A stretch of DNA of 33,622 nt from Natribacillus halophilus (GTDB lineage: Bacteria > Bacillota > Bacilli > Bacillales > Marinococcaceae), in contig NZ_FNEN01000012.1 in the NCBI RefSeq assembly GCF_900100185.1, positions 36,913 through 70,534 on the forward strand, given 5' to 3'. Made by a program: the position numbers and the translations under genes. Positions 8,296-16,404 of the stretch are shown piece by piece; position 1 is the stretch's first letter, and each line of letters begins with the position of its first letter. The notes under the pieces were generated by a model. The model worked only from the letters and a program-made list of their open reading frames with translations, had not been told where the DNA came from and made no database searches.

Positions 8296-8522
8296 AATCG
8301 CTTCCTTCCAGTTGACGGAGCTATTCGTCTTGTGCGCAAGGTGATTTAGTGGCATTTGCGCATATGAATTAATCATTACTGTCCGAGGGTGGCGCCATTG
8401 TTGTCTCTGAAAGGCGAATTTATTACCTTTTTAACTTTACCTTGGTATTTCCTACCTTAGGATTGCCCTCCTTCCCCCAAAATGTTACGTTAAAGGCAAA
8501 GTGCAAGCGAGGGATGGCGATC

Positions 8523-8708
8523 ATGACAGTAAAAGAGTTGGAGGATCAACTACAACTGTTAAAAACGGATTACGTTCGTGTCCAGGGGGACCTGGAAAAA
8601 ATGGAATCCATTGGCGGAAATGTCCGCCCGGCTACTCGGCAATTGCGTGATTTAGAGCATGAAATTTACTCTGTCCGGCAACAGCTAAAAGAAGCGAAGG
8701 CTATATAA
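8523..8708 (+). CDS. SE1832-type small coiled-coil protein
   Basis: From ATG 8523 the product has 61 residues, nearly all one heptad helix (VKELEDQLQLLKTDYVRVQG, then DLEKMESIGGNV, a Pro, and a second helix RQLRDLEHEIYSVRQQL). This helical hairpin matches my memory of the SE1832 family of short Firmicutes proteins, for which no function is known. The start is chosen for the GCGAGGG site 8-9 nt upstream; an in-frame ATG at 8514 has none, and longer starts would translate a non-helical stretch unlike the family. A terminator follows directly. Confidence 0.72.
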   Translation: MTVKELEDQLQLLKTDYVRVQGDLEKMESIGGNVRPATRQLRDLEHEIYSVRQQLKEAKAI

Positions 8709-8716
8709 AATTTATC

Positions 8717-8750
8717 GAGTTTCCCTTTATGAAAGGGGCTCAATTTTTTT
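8717..8750 (+). terminator. Terminator of the SE1832-type gene
   Basis: GAG..CCCTTT (8717-8728) pairs with AAAGGG..CTC (8732-8741), then seven T at 8744-8750. It sits 27 nt before the permease start, which argues for a separate permease promoter or for read-through. Confidence 0.75.
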
Positions 8751-8777
8751 GGTATGAGCGAAATTGGAGGGACGACG

Positions 8778-10046
8778 ATGCTGCAAAAACTATTTCAACT
8801 AGATGAACATGGCACAACTGTAAAACAAGAAGTGGTCGCCGGCATTACGATCTTTTTTGCGGCAGCGCATATTATCATCGTCAATCCGACGATTCTCTCC
8901 GATGGCGGCATTCCCTTTCAATATGCCATGATCGCGACGGTGTTAGTCACCGTTATCGGCAGCCTTCTCATGGGTTTATACGCGAACGTGCCGCTGGCGC
9001 TCGCCCCCGGCATGGGCATTAACGCCTTTTTCGTGTATACACTCGTGCAAGGTTATGACTTGAGTTGGCAAATGGGAGTGGCAGTCGTGATTGTGTCCGG
9101 TGTTTTCCTGATTATCGCCGCTTTTACACCTTTGGCCGCGGCGTTGTCCCGTGCTGTTCCCACCTCGTTAAAATACAGCATTAGCGCCGGGATTGGGTTG
9201 TTACTCGTCATGATCGGTCTGCAAATGGGCGAAGTCATCGTCTCCGATCCGGAAACATTGATCAGCCTTGCTCCGCTTGAGTCCCCCTCCCTTGCCTTTA
9301 CGCTTTTCGGCTTATTGTTAATCTTAATCCTATATGTAAGGCGAATAAGGGGTGCTTTTGTCATTGGGCTCTTGATCACAACGGCTGTCATCTATTTGAC
9401 GGGCTTCGGGGGCACGCCCGAGAGCGAGCCGCTGGAATTGGGGGGTTATCTCGGTATTTTTACAGCCGCGGATTTCAGCGGGCTTTTACACGTTCCCTTT
9501 TGGATGGCTGTTTTTTCATTAACCCTTCTCGTTCTATTTGATACGCTTGGCCTTGTTCATGGCTTGGTGCCGTATAACAAAGATGTCAGCAAGGTTTACC
9601 AGAGCAGCGCCATTAATGCCGGGATTAGCGGTTTCTTTGGAACGTCACCGACGGTGCTTGTCGTCGAGAGTGCTGCCGGGATGTCTGAAGGGGGAAAAAC
9701 AGGCCTGACCGCGGTGACAGCGGGGTTGCTGTTTTTAACGAGTTTCGCCGTGATGCCGTTCATTTCCGGGATTCCGGAAGCGGCTATCGCCCCGATTCTA
9801 ATGATTGTCGGCATGTCGATGGCGGAAAAATTACGTGATATCCCGGGAGATTTTACCGAGTGGTTTCCCGCCGGGCTGACCGCGATCCTCATTCCGTTGA
9901 CGTATTCGATTATCGACGGTCTTGCGGCCGGGTTTATTCTGTATCCGCTTTTGAAATGGGTGACCGGCAGGCGTAAGGATGTACACCCGTATCAGTATGT
10001 GATCGCCCTGTTATTTATCTGCAATTACGCGTTGTTGATTATCTAA
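8778..10046 (+). CDS. NCS2 / AzgA-type purine (hypoxanthine/guanine or adenine) permease
   Basis: A 422-residue membrane protein of the AzgA branch of the NCS2 family, which imports purine bases with protons. The N-terminal VKQEVVAGITIFFAAAHIII and VNPTILSDGG, the conserved ALAPGMGINAFFVY (about residues 75-88) and the FGTSPTVLVVESAAGMSEGG stretch (about 289-308) are diagnostic for PbuG/PbuO-like carriers. There are about 12-14 membrane segments. Start ATG 8778 is preferred over 8754 because GGAGGG lies 6 nt before it. I saw no purine riboswitch upstream; the preceding hairpin belongs to the SE1832-type gene. Confidence 0.92.
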   Translation: MLQKLFQLDEHGTTVKQEVVAGITIFFAAAHIIIVNPTILSDGGIPFQYAMIATVLVTVIGSLLMGLYANVPLALAPGMGINAFFVYTLVQGYDLSWQMGVAVVIVSGVFLIIAAFTPLAAALSRAVPTSLKYSISAGIGLLLVMIGLQMGEVIVSDPETLISLAPLESPSLAFTLFGLLLILILYVRRIRGAFVIGLLITTAVIYLTGFGGTPESEPLELGGYLGIFTAADFSGLLHVPFWMAVFSLTLLVLFDTLGLVHGLVPYNKDVSKVYQSSAINAGISGFFGTSPTVLVVESAAGMSEGGKTGLTAVTAGLLFLTSFAVMPFISGIPEAAIAPILMIVGMSMAEKLRDIPGDFTEWFPAGLTAILIPLTYSIIDGLAAGFILYPLLKWVTGRRKDVHPYQYVIALLFICNYALLII

Positions 10047-10093
10047 TAGAACATATCCACTTTGCCACATGCATAAAACAAATAAACAAGCTC

Positions 10094-10969
10094 CTATTGC
10101 CGCGCGGTCATGACGTAGTTTTCAATCGCTTTGGCTACCCCGTCTTCATCGTTTTCGGCTGTTTCCATGTGGGCATATGTCTTCACTTCGGGGGCAGCGT
10201 TCCCCATGGCGATGCTTAGGCCGGCGGTTTCGAACATGGACAAATCATTATAGTTATCGCCGATGGCAATCGTATTTTCCATGGCGATGCCAAGTTGTTT
10301 TGCCATAAATGTTAAGCCACTTCCTTTGGCGGCATCGAAGGGCATAAGCTCAATATTATCCGTCCCCGACGACGTAATGGAGATTTGATCATCCGTTTCC
10401 CAGGCTGTGCGAATGGCGTTTAACTTCTCGGGAAACAAGGAAAGGACCAGAAATTTATAAGCGGTAAAGTTATAGCTCGGGATATCCGCGGTTGCAGGGA
10501 GCAATTTAAGTCCCAAATTGTTCAGCTGTCTATCCGCCTGATCCCGTATGACGGCTGCCATTTTCCCGCCATCGTTTTTCATGCGGGCATATTCATTAAG
10601 ATCGTCCAGAAAGAATTGATAGGCGTCATCCGTCGTATAAAGGCCGTCGGAAGTGGCCAGGTGAAAATAAAATTGCCGGGTATGCAACCAGGAAGCCATA
10701 CGGGTAGCCGCATGAAGATCGAGGTGCTTTTCTGATAAAATGTAGCCGTCCCGATCAGCAATGATGCCTCCGTTGGCACAAATATAACCGTCAGCGGGTA
10801 TGTTTGCCTTTGTGACGATGTCTTTGGCATCCTGTAAGGTTCGTCCCGTCGCAATGACAAACGAATGGCCTTCGCGCTGAAGATGTTGAATGACGGCAAT
10901 GGTGTAGTCACTGATCTCTTTTTCTGTATGTAACAATGTCCCATCCATGTCGATCGCTACTAGTTTCAT
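10094..10969 (-). CDS. Cof-type HAD-IIB sugar-phosphate phosphatase
   Basis: A 291-residue HAD hydrolase. Motif I is DMDGT with nucleophile Asp7 and acid/base Asp9, motif II lies in FVIATGR (about 37-43), and motif IV is IGDNYNDLSMF near residue 235, followed by AGLSIAMGNA, typical of the Cof/YkrA/YxeH group. The C2B cap occupies roughly residues 85-195. Such enzymes dephosphorylate sugar phosphates, flavin precursors or nucleotides in the cytosol; which one is not readable. It converges with the purine permease and diverges from the TVP38 gene. Confidence 0.92.
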   Translation of the reverse strand: MKLVAIDMDGTLLHTEKEISDYTIAVIQHLQREGHSFVIATGRTLQDAKDIVTKANIPADGYICANGGIIADRDGYILSEKHLDLHAATRMASWLHTRQFYFHLATSDGLYTTDDAYQFFLDDLNEYARMKNDGGKMAAVIRDQADRQLNNLGLKLLPATADIPSYNFTAYKFLVLSLFPEKLNAIRTAWETDDQISITSSGTDNIELMPFDAAKGSGLTFMAKQLGIAMENTIAIGDNYNDLSMFETAGLSIAMGNAAPEVKTYAHMETAENDEDGVAKAIENYVMTARQ

Positions 10970-11056
10970 TTACGTTTACACCTGCTTTTTATGGAATGAT
11001 ACCTATTTTATTTTACAACACTCTTGTGTCGGAGAAAAGCAAGGACGGTTTTTGAT

Positions 11057-11704
11057 ATGAGCGCAGGGAAAATAAAAAGCATCCTCGGTATCGTTGCCTT
11101 GGGGCTTATCATATATATGGCTTCTCCAGTCGGTGATGAATGGAGCCCGGCGGGCATTCGTCATTATATTGAGAATTTCGGGATATTCGCACCGTTATTA
11201 TTCCTCCTTCTGAGTGCCTTGCGTCCTGTATTTTTCATTCCTGCTTCAGTATTAGGGTTTGCCGGGGGGCTGCTCTTTGGATTGTGGGGAGGGGTGATGC
11301 TGACCGGCATCGGCTCGCTTTTAGCTGCAACGATCGGTTATTACTTGGCCCAGTATTTAGGTGGTCAATGGATCGAGAGAAAGATGCAGGGCGGCCGTTT
11401 GCTCGCATTTAGAAACCAACTGTTTCGGTACGGATTTTATTATGTGCTGTTTTTGCGGTTAGTACCGATGTTGAGTTTTGATCTGATCAGTTATATATGT
11501 GGGTTTGCGAGAATGCCGTTCCCTAAATATATGGCCGCGACGGCGATCGGTATTTGGCCGGGAACCGTTTTCTTCACGCTTATGGGTACCAGTGTAGCTG
11601 CCGGTGACTTAGGGATGTTATTGCTCATTCTCGGAATCGCACTCTTGCTTTTTATGGTCGGAACGATTTATTATGCCGGCAAAAGGAAATGGGCAAATGG
11701 TTAA
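11057..11704 (+). CDS. TVP38/TMEM64 (SNARE-associated, DedA-like) membrane protein
   Basis: A 215-residue integral membrane protein with about five to six helices. The family core is visible: RPVFFIPASVLGFAGGLLFG (about 55-74), the re-entrant GSLLAATIGYYLAQYLG, and FLRLVPMLSFDLISYICGFA (about 143-162) followed by GIWPGTVFF. Such VTT-domain proteins include lipid scramblases and undecaprenyl-phosphate flippases of the DedA group; the role of bacterial YdjZ/YtxB-like members is uncertain. I use ATG 11057, with AAGGA 11 nt before it; a TTG at 11024 would add 11 residues without a site. Confidence 0.88.
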   Translation: MSAGKIKSILGIVALGLIIYMASPVGDEWSPAGIRHYIENFGIFAPLLFLLLSALRPVFFIPASVLGFAGGLLFGLWGGVMLTGIGSLLAATIGYYLAQYLGGQWIERKMQGGRLLAFRNQLFRYGFYYVLFLRLVPMLSFDLISYICGFARMPFPKYMAATAIGIWPGTVFFTLMGTSVAAGDLGMLLLILGIALLLFMVGTIYYAGKRKWANG

Positions 11705-11907
11705 AACAACCAATGATTTTACAGGCTGAGATATTTTTTAAAGGAGATGTAGCTGTATTTTTTTCATCTTGAAATCTCTGAAAAACGGGTGTAATAATCT
11801 TTCGCAATATTGTTAGTGGTGGCAACAATTGGCGTTAGAAATGTGTCTATTCCCCCTTTTCAAGGGCTATTCCCCTTGCCATAATACGAATTGGAGGTGC
11901 TTACACT

Positions 11908-12696
11908 ATGAAAAAATCTTTAGTGGCATTATCAGTATTTTTACTCGTTCCATCGGCAGCGATGGCACAGGAGGAAGAAAAGACATACATAGAAGGAGAG
12001 GATAATAAGACCATAACCGTGTCCGGGTTCTTTGAAACTTGGACTCTTGGAAACGGCCAATGGGATGAATTGATCCAAACGATCGAAGATCAATTCGACA
12101 TTGAGATCGAAGATATCGAAATACAGCAGCCGGAAGACGAAGATGAGGATCAAGCGCAATCGGACAAAGATAAGCCGGAAGCTGACGAAGAACAGCCTGA
12201 ACAAGATGAAGGTTCCAATGGAGAAGAAGGAAAAGAAGAAGATGACCAGGATCCAGAACAAGATGAAGGATCGGATGAAGGACAAGACAATGACGAGAAT
12301 ATCGACGAAGGCAGTGAATTCGAGCAGGAAGTCGTTCGCCTGACGAATGAAGAGCGTGAAGCCCAAGGGCTGGAGCCACTGGAAATTCATGAGGAGCTCG
12401 CTGAGGTAGCGACGGTGAAATCCGAAGATATGCGGGATAACGATTATTTCTCCCATGACAGCCCGGTTCATGGTTCTCCCTTTGATATGATCAGTGCCCA
12501 CGGTATTGACTATACAGGTGCCGGTGAAAATATCGCCGCGGGGCAAGCCACCCCGGAACAAGTCGTTCAAGGATGGATGGAATCTGACGGACACCGGGCC
12601 AATATCATGAACAGCGATTTTACACACATCGGTATCGGCCATGCTGAAGGTGGCAGCTACGGAGACTACTGGACGCAAATGTTCTTAACTGAATAG
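11908..12696 (+). CDS. Secreted CAP-domain (SCP/YkwD-like) protein with acidic linker
   Basis: The 262-residue product has a signal peptide (MKKSLVALSVFLLVPSAAMA, residues 1-20), a short N-terminal part to about 65, and then a linker to about 135 made almost only of Asp, Glu and Gln. The C-terminal CAP domain (about 137-262) shows LTNEERE, the active-site-like HDSPVHGSPFD, GENIAAG and the end GSYGDYWTQMFLTE. YkwD-type CAP proteins are found in the walls and spore coats of bacilli; their activity is unresolved. Start ATG follows a GGAGGTG site. The charge suggests a salty or alkaline outside. A perfect hairpin ends the gene. Confidence 0.93.
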   Translation: MKKSLVALSVFLLVPSAAMAQEEEKTYIEGEDNKTITVSGFFETWTLGNGQWDELIQTIEDQFDIEIEDIEIQQPEDEDEDQAQSDKDKPEADEEQPEQDEGSNGEEGKEEDDQDPEQDEGSDEGQDNDENIDEGSEFEQEVVRLTNEEREAQGLEPLEIHEELAEVATVKSEDMRDNDYFSHDSPVHGSPFDMISAHGIDYTGAGENIAAGQATPEQVVQGWMESDGHRANIMNSDFTHIGIGHAEGGSYGDYWTQMFLTE

Positions 12697-12744
12697 TAAT
12701 CATAAAACAGGCTAACGGGCGTCCGTTAGCCTGTTTTATGATTA
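12697..12744. terminator. Bidirectional terminator, perfect 22-bp stem
   Basis: Positions 12697-12718 are the exact reverse complement of 12723-12744, with a 4-nt GCGT loop. A/T-rich stem ends give T-rich tails on both strands. It begins right behind the CAP stop codon, and the stop codon of the opposing hemolysin-III gene (12742-12744) lies inside the stem. Confidence 0.85.
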
Positions 12745-13389
12745 TAGGGGAATGATATAGAGAAAGACCGCGAAAAAGTGAGCGGCGGATCCGGCGATCA
12801 CGAATACATGCCAGACCGCATGATGGTAGGGGAAACTACGCCAAAGGTAGAAAACGGCACCTACCGTGTAGAAGAAGCCGCCGATCACGAGGAGGATCAA
12901 CCCTCCCGTAGGCACTGCCGCTGCCAATGGCGCCCAGGCAACGACGATCAACCACCCCATCCCGATATAAAAGAGCGTCGACAGCAACCTGAAGCGTTTC
13001 ACAAAGAAGGCTTTCAATGTGATACCTGCCATGGCAACGCCCCATATAACGCCAAACAGTGTCCAGCTCAAGGCGCCTTCCAGGGCGTGAAAAAGAAAGG
13101 GTGTGTACGTACCGGCAATAAACAGGTAAATCGACGAATGATCGAATATTTCAAAGAGGTCCTTGACTTTTCCTTTCGGAAAGCTATGGACAAGCGTAGA
13201 GCAGACATAGAGCAACAACATCGAGAAACCGAAAATAGAGACACTGACAATGTGTAAAGGCGTTCCGATGATGGACGCGTAAATGATTAAAAGCACAAGC
13301 GCCGCAATGCTTAAAACGGAGCCAATGCCGTGGGTTATGGCGTTCGCGATTTCTTCTTTTCTGGTAAACATGTGAGCATCGTTAAGCAC
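12742..13389 (-). CDS. Hemolysin III / PAQR-type membrane protein (YplQ-like)
   Basis: A 215-residue protein with seven membrane helices. Family marks are EEIANAITHGIG at the start, the SSTLVHS-type motif (here CSTLVHSF, about 62-69), the FDHSSIYLFIAGTYTPF segment (about 82-98) and, near the end, FPYHHAVWHVFVIAGSAAHF (about 185-204) with the conserved histidines that bind Zn in PAQR proteins. In bacilli this family affects membrane fluidity; haemolytic action is a historical name. The start is GTG 13389, chosen for GGGGTGA 6-7 nt upstream. It converges with the CAP gene over a shared terminator. Confidence 0.92.
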   Translation of the reverse strand: MLNDAHMFTRKEEIANAITHGIGSVLSIAALVLLIIYASIIGTPLHIVSVSIFGFSMLLLYVCSTLVHSFPKGKVKDLFEIFDHSSIYLFIAGTYTPFLFHALEGALSWTLFGVIWGVAMAGITLKAFFVKRFRLLSTLFYIGMGWLIVVAWAPLAAAVPTGGLILLVIGGFFYTVGAVFYLWRSFPYHHAVWHVFVIAGSAAHFFAVFLYIIPL

Positions 13390-13442
13390 AAACTCACCCC
13401 TTCGTGAATGTGACCTTTTCTAGTATAACATACGAGTGGGCG

Positions 13443-13596
13443 GATCGCCGCGCCCCCCAAAATGGAGAGAGATCCAATATGGGGTGTGCTGGCGCTTCTT
13501 GCGGCCCCCAAAATGAAAAAATGATCAAAATGGGGTGTGCTGGCAAACTGCCGCGCCCCCCAAAATGGAGAACTATCCAATATGAGGTGCGCTGGC
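13443..13596. repeat. 51-bp intergenic tandem repeat, three units
   Basis: Units at 13443-13493, 13494-13544 and 13545-13596 (51, 51, 52 bp) share the core CCCCCAAAATG, a variable middle, and the end GGGGTGTGCTGGC or a close variant. Inside each unit CCCCA and TGGGG (TGAGG in the third) are complementary, so each could fold by itself. They lie between the hemolysin-III promoter region and the sleB-type terminator. Nothing else in the window matches them. Confidence 0.88.
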
Positions 13597-13615
13597 CGGC
13601 CCGCTCCCTCAACAT

Positions 13616-13655
13616 AATAAAAACTTCGGACATAAGCGCATGCCTATGTCCGAAG
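13616..13655 (-). terminator. Terminator of the cell-wall hydrolase gene
   Basis: CTTCGGACATA (13624-13634) pairs perfectly with TATGTCCGAAG (13645-13655). On the minus strand a T run (complement of 13619-13623) follows the stem, which fits the sleB-like gene ending at 13684. Confidence 0.85.
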
Positions 13656-13683
13656 CTCTTTGTAGTATATGATGATGGCGTGA

Positions 13684-14268
13684 TTAACGTGAAAAAACGT
13701 GATCTCCCAGGGTTATGGTTTCCTCTCTTGTGGCGTTCCAATGAACGTCGGCTGTTACAGGGTTGTAGAAATAAACAGAACCTTGCCCCTGGCCGTCAAA
13801 CGCCAACGCTTCACGAGCGGCTTGTTCAGATCTTTCGCTTGCCGGTTCATTGATACTTCCATCCAGAACCGGACTGAATTGATAATGTCCGCCCGCTGTT
13901 TCGTAAATAACATCATGAATGGAATCCGGGAATTGCTCATCGGCAACGCGATTAAGAACGACGGTTCCAACCCCCACTTTTCCTGCATAAGGCTCGCTTT
14001 GAGCTTCAGCCTGGATGATGCGGGCCAGGAGGTCTTTCTCCTCTTCTGTGACAGAAGACGGGATCTCCAGGTGCTCTCCTGTCTCCACGGCATCCTCAGA
14101 TTTTCCGTTTAGTTCTTTAATCTCTTCTGTCGGAACACCATAATCAACACCAATCGACCATATAGATTCCTCTTCCCCTACTTCATGAGTCGCTTCGCTT
14201 GCATCTGCCACCGATGTGGAAGCAACGAACAATGCAAGGGGTAAAACCAATATTTTGAAGATATTCAT
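13684..14268 (-). CDS. SleB-type cell wall hydrolase with LysM-like N-terminus
   Basis: From ATG 14268 the protein has 194 residues: a signal peptide (MNIFKILVLPLALFVASTSV, about 1-23), a degenerate LysM module (about 27-70, ESIWSIGVDYGVPTEEIKEL), and a Hydrolase_2 domain to the end. The domain shows LARIIQAEAQSEPYAGKVGV with the catalytic Glu in AEAQSEP, then VLNRV, GGHYQFSP and AVYFYNP-like SVYFYNP. SleB and CwlJ are lytic enzymes of the spore cortex; this form with one LysM resembles vegetative or sporulation paralogues such as YkvT. The chosen start removes 27 N-terminal residues that do not look like a signal peptide and follows AAGGAGGG. Confidence 0.9.
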   Translation of the reverse strand: MNIFKILVLPLALFVASTSVADASEATHEVGEEESIWSIGVDYGVPTEEIKELNGKSEDAVETGEHLEIPSSVTEEEKDLLARIIQAEAQSEPYAGKVGVGTVVLNRVADEQFPDSIHDVIYETAGGHYQFSPVLDGSINEPASERSEQAAREALAFDGQGQGSVYFYNPVTADVHWNATREETITLGDHVFSR

Positions 14269-14603
14269 AATCTCCGAGTTCCCTCCTTTTTCGTTACAAA
14301 GTAAAGGTATCAAGGCATCTAGACTTATGCACCAGGTAAAATTACCCAAATAGAAACATCTTAGAATAAAAGATTGATATGACAGTTTTCAACAAGGTTT
14401 TTAACATTTACATTACACTCTTGTAATCCCTGTAATATATAAAAAAACCGTCACCTCCAATACTCATACCCATTCATGCTATAATAGCCTCGATCGCTTT
14501 TTATGAAGGACGAAGGACAGTAAATGTAAAAAAATCTCGAAAAAGATGCTAAAACATTGTAACGCTTCCCGCTAAAAAACGACTGTGAGGAGGAACGGGA
14601 TTC
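14269..14603. other. Divergent promoter region between the cell-wall hydrolase gene and sigX
   Basis: This 335-nt gap has no gene I can support. For the minus strand, TTGAAA (complement of 14387-14392) with TATTCT (complement of 14363-14368, spacer 18) could drive the hydrolase gene. For the plus strand, TGCTATAAT at 14477-14485 is an extended -10 without a clear -35, and a SigX-like TGTAAC-N16-CGAC lies at 14558-14583. Both plus-strand sites are candidates for sigX. Confidence 0.5.
14558..14583 (+). promoter_or_regulatory. Candidate SigX-type promoter before sigX
   Basis: TGTAAC (14558-14563) and CGAC (14580-14583) are separated by 16 nt, close to the B. subtilis SigX consensus as I know it. 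The problem is distance: transcription would start around 14590, inside the ribosome site GAGGAGG (14587-14593). Either translation would be poor or the match is chance. Confidence 0.35.
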
Positions 14604-15140
14604 GTGGATCGGACGTTTGACCATCTTTATGAGCACTATCATCAATCGATATATCAATTTATTTTTTATATGGTTCGAGATCGCCATGTAGCTGAAGAGC
14701 TCGTGCAAGATGTCTATATAAAAGTATTGGGCTCATATGAAACATTTGATGGAAAAAGCAGTGAGAAGACATGGTTGTTTTCGATCGCAAAGCATTTGGC
14801 GATCGACTACATACGAAGAGAAAATCGACAGAAGCGAAAATGGTTCGGGACGGTGGTTTCGAATGATAACGTCGATGCCCGCGACCCGGCGCCTCTTCCC
14901 GAGGAAGTCACGGTAGCCAATGATGAAGTCCGTGCGGTCTACGAGGCCCTCGGCACTTGTTCGCTCGCTCATCGACAAGTACTGATTCTGAGATTTATCG
15001 AGTCATTATCCGTTAAGGAAACGGCGACTGCGTTAGGGTGGTCGGAGAGTAAAGTAAAAACCACGCAACATCGGGCGCTCCAACAAGTCAAAAAGAAATT
15101 GAACATTCATTTACGGGAGGAGGGAGAACATGAAGCGTAA
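14604..15140 (+). CDS. sigX: ECF sigma factor SigX
   Basis: A 178-residue ECF sigma factor. Region 2 holds YHQSIYQFIFYMVRDRHVAE and ELVQDVYIKVLGSYETFDG, then SSEKTWLFSIAKHLAIDYIR; region 4 holds LRFIESLSVKETATALG and WSESKVKTTQHRALQ. These match B. subtilis SigX closely from memory. SigX guides RNA polymerase to genes that alter surface charge and lipids (dlt, pssA, and others). The start is GTG 14604 with GAGGAGG 10 nt before it. The stop overlaps the start of the anti-sigma gene, so the two are co-translated, the standard arrangement for self-inhibiting ECF pairs. Confidence 0.93.
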   Translation: MDRTFDHLYEHYHQSIYQFIFYMVRDRHVAEELVQDVYIKVLGSYETFDGKSSEKTWLFSIAKHLAIDYIRRENRQKRKWFGTVVSNDNVDARDPAPLPEEVTVANDEVRAVYEALGTCSLAHRQVLILRFIESLSVKETATALGWSESKVKTTQHRALQQVKKKLNIHLREEGEHEA

Positions 15141-16368
15141 TCATCGTCAGGAAGATATTGAACGCCATTTGCGCGATCTCGACGGGGTTCGCGATACACG
15201 CGCCAAAGAGGAGATTTATCGAAACATCGAGTTGAAAATGCAAGAAAAAGAGCAACCCGTCCGTCGCTTTCGCAAACCGGTAGTATGGGGTTTATCGACG
15301 GCTGCCGGCTTGGTGTTGACGGTGATCGTCGTTTCCCAGCTCCCTTCTCCGACATCTACTGAACCATTCAGTGCTGATCAACCGATGAAACAGGATGAGG
15401 AAGATCTCACCGGGGATGACGCAGAAGAGGAAACAGAGGGGCGCGATGAAGTCATTATCGAAGAAGATGATGACGGCAAAGGCATGGAACAAGAGGAAGA
15501 AGATGAAGGCCCGGAGGAAGATGAATCCTTTGATGTCACCGAAGAAGAAGCCGAACCGGAAGAAGAGGATAGCACGGAAGAGGATGAAGCAGCAGATCGA
15601 AGAGTAGAGGAAATGGAGGAAGTCCACGCTGACATTAATTATCGCTCAGCGGCTACCGAAAACGAAGATTCTCTCCTTGCGTTGCCGTTTTTAGCCCCGG
15701 ATAACGAAACGATTGTAACGATTACCGTTGATGATTCAGCGGAAGCGGAGAATGATGCAGAAGACATTCTCTCCCGCGTTGAACCCGATGAGTTTGGGTT
15801 ACACGATTCGCCGCTCGATGATTTGAATGGGGATGAATCGCCGGATGAAAGCATACTCGCTGGTTTGGAAGAAGCGGCCCGTTTTGATATTGACCGGCAG
15901 TGGCCTGCCGATTGGGATGAACAATTGGAAAACGGGGAAACGGAGACATCCGCGGGGTATTATTTATTGCCCGTTGATGGGAACGCGTACCTGGTAACAG
16001 GAAACAGCCTCGATATCGAAGACGATGGCGATGAAACCCTGGAAGATATATTACAGAAAATGGAGACAGAGGATGATGAACGTTTTCAATCGGTCGTCCC
16101 TCCCGAGGTGGAATTGGAAAACGTGGATGCGGTAAACGACGAGAACGTGTTGTTATCCTACTCCGGACTGGATGAAATGGATGAAAATAATGAAACAGAG
16201 TGGCTGGTGTTTATCGAAGGTGTCTTATTAACAGCGGCTGATTATGGATATGATGATATTGAATTCGAGGGGGATATCGAAGACGTCGAGGAGATCGGTC
16301 CCTATCAGCTGAACGAAGCGATAACGCCGCCGGTGGCACCGAACTATATCGGAGAAGTGGAAAATTAA
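15130..16368 (+). CDS. rsiX: RsiX-like membrane anti-sigma factor
   Basis: This 412-residue protein is placed as the partner of SigX: about 50 cytoplasmic residues, one membrane helix (about 51-71, VVWGLSTAAGLVLTVIVVSQ), and a large outside part. Residues about 88-165 are an extreme Asp/Glu run. The C-terminal half (about 175-410) has two similar beta-rich pieces with LLALPFLAP and VLLSYSGLDE, compatible with the GerM-like domain reported in some RsiX proteins; I hold this loosely. The cytoplasmic part should hold SigX at the membrane until a signal arrives. Ribosome site GGGAGGAGGGAG precedes ATG 15130. B. subtilis RsiX is somewhat shorter; most of the extra length is the acidic spacer. Confidence 0.85.
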   Translation: MKRNHRQEDIERHLRDLDGVRDTRAKEEIYRNIELKMQEKEQPVRRFRKPVVWGLSTAAGLVLTVIVVSQLPSPTSTEPFSADQPMKQDEEDLTGDDAEEETEGRDEVIIEEDDDGKGMEQEEEDEGPEEDESFDVTEEEAEPEEEDSTEEDEAADRRVEEMEEVHADINYRSAATENEDSLLALPFLAPDNETIVTITVDDSAEAENDAEDILSRVEPDEFGLHDSPLDDLNGDESPDESILAGLEEAARFDIDRQWPADWDEQLENGETETSAGYYLLPVDGNAYLVTGNSLDIEDDGDETLEDILQKMETEDDERFQSVVPPEVELENVDAVNDENVLLSYSGLDEMDENNETEWLVFIEGVLLTAADYGYDDIEFEGDIEDVEEIGPYQLNEAITPPVAPNYIGEVEN

Positions 16369-16388
16369 AAGACTCCCCATTTGGGGAG
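16361..16388 (-). terminator. Terminator of aprX
   Basis: CTCCCC (16373-16378) pairs with GGGGAG (16383-16388) over a 4-nt loop. On the minus strand the T-rich tail is the complement of 16361-16372. It may also slow transcription leaving rsiX on the other strand. Confidence 0.75.
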
Positions 16389-16404
16389 CCAATTCAGTAA
16401 GGAG

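Noticed and set aside
8709-8777. Purine riboswitch before the permease
   Set aside because: The gap is too short for an aptamer plus expression platform, and the hairpin there is the terminator of the preceding small gene.
13443-13596. CRISPR array
   Set aside because: Only three units, with no constant repeat and unique spacer pattern and no cas genes nearby.
13335-13741. Minus-strand frames across the 51-bp repeat, with a 17-residue period
   Set aside because: No start signal, the third unit is 52 bp and breaks the period, and the frames run into the sleB-like gene.
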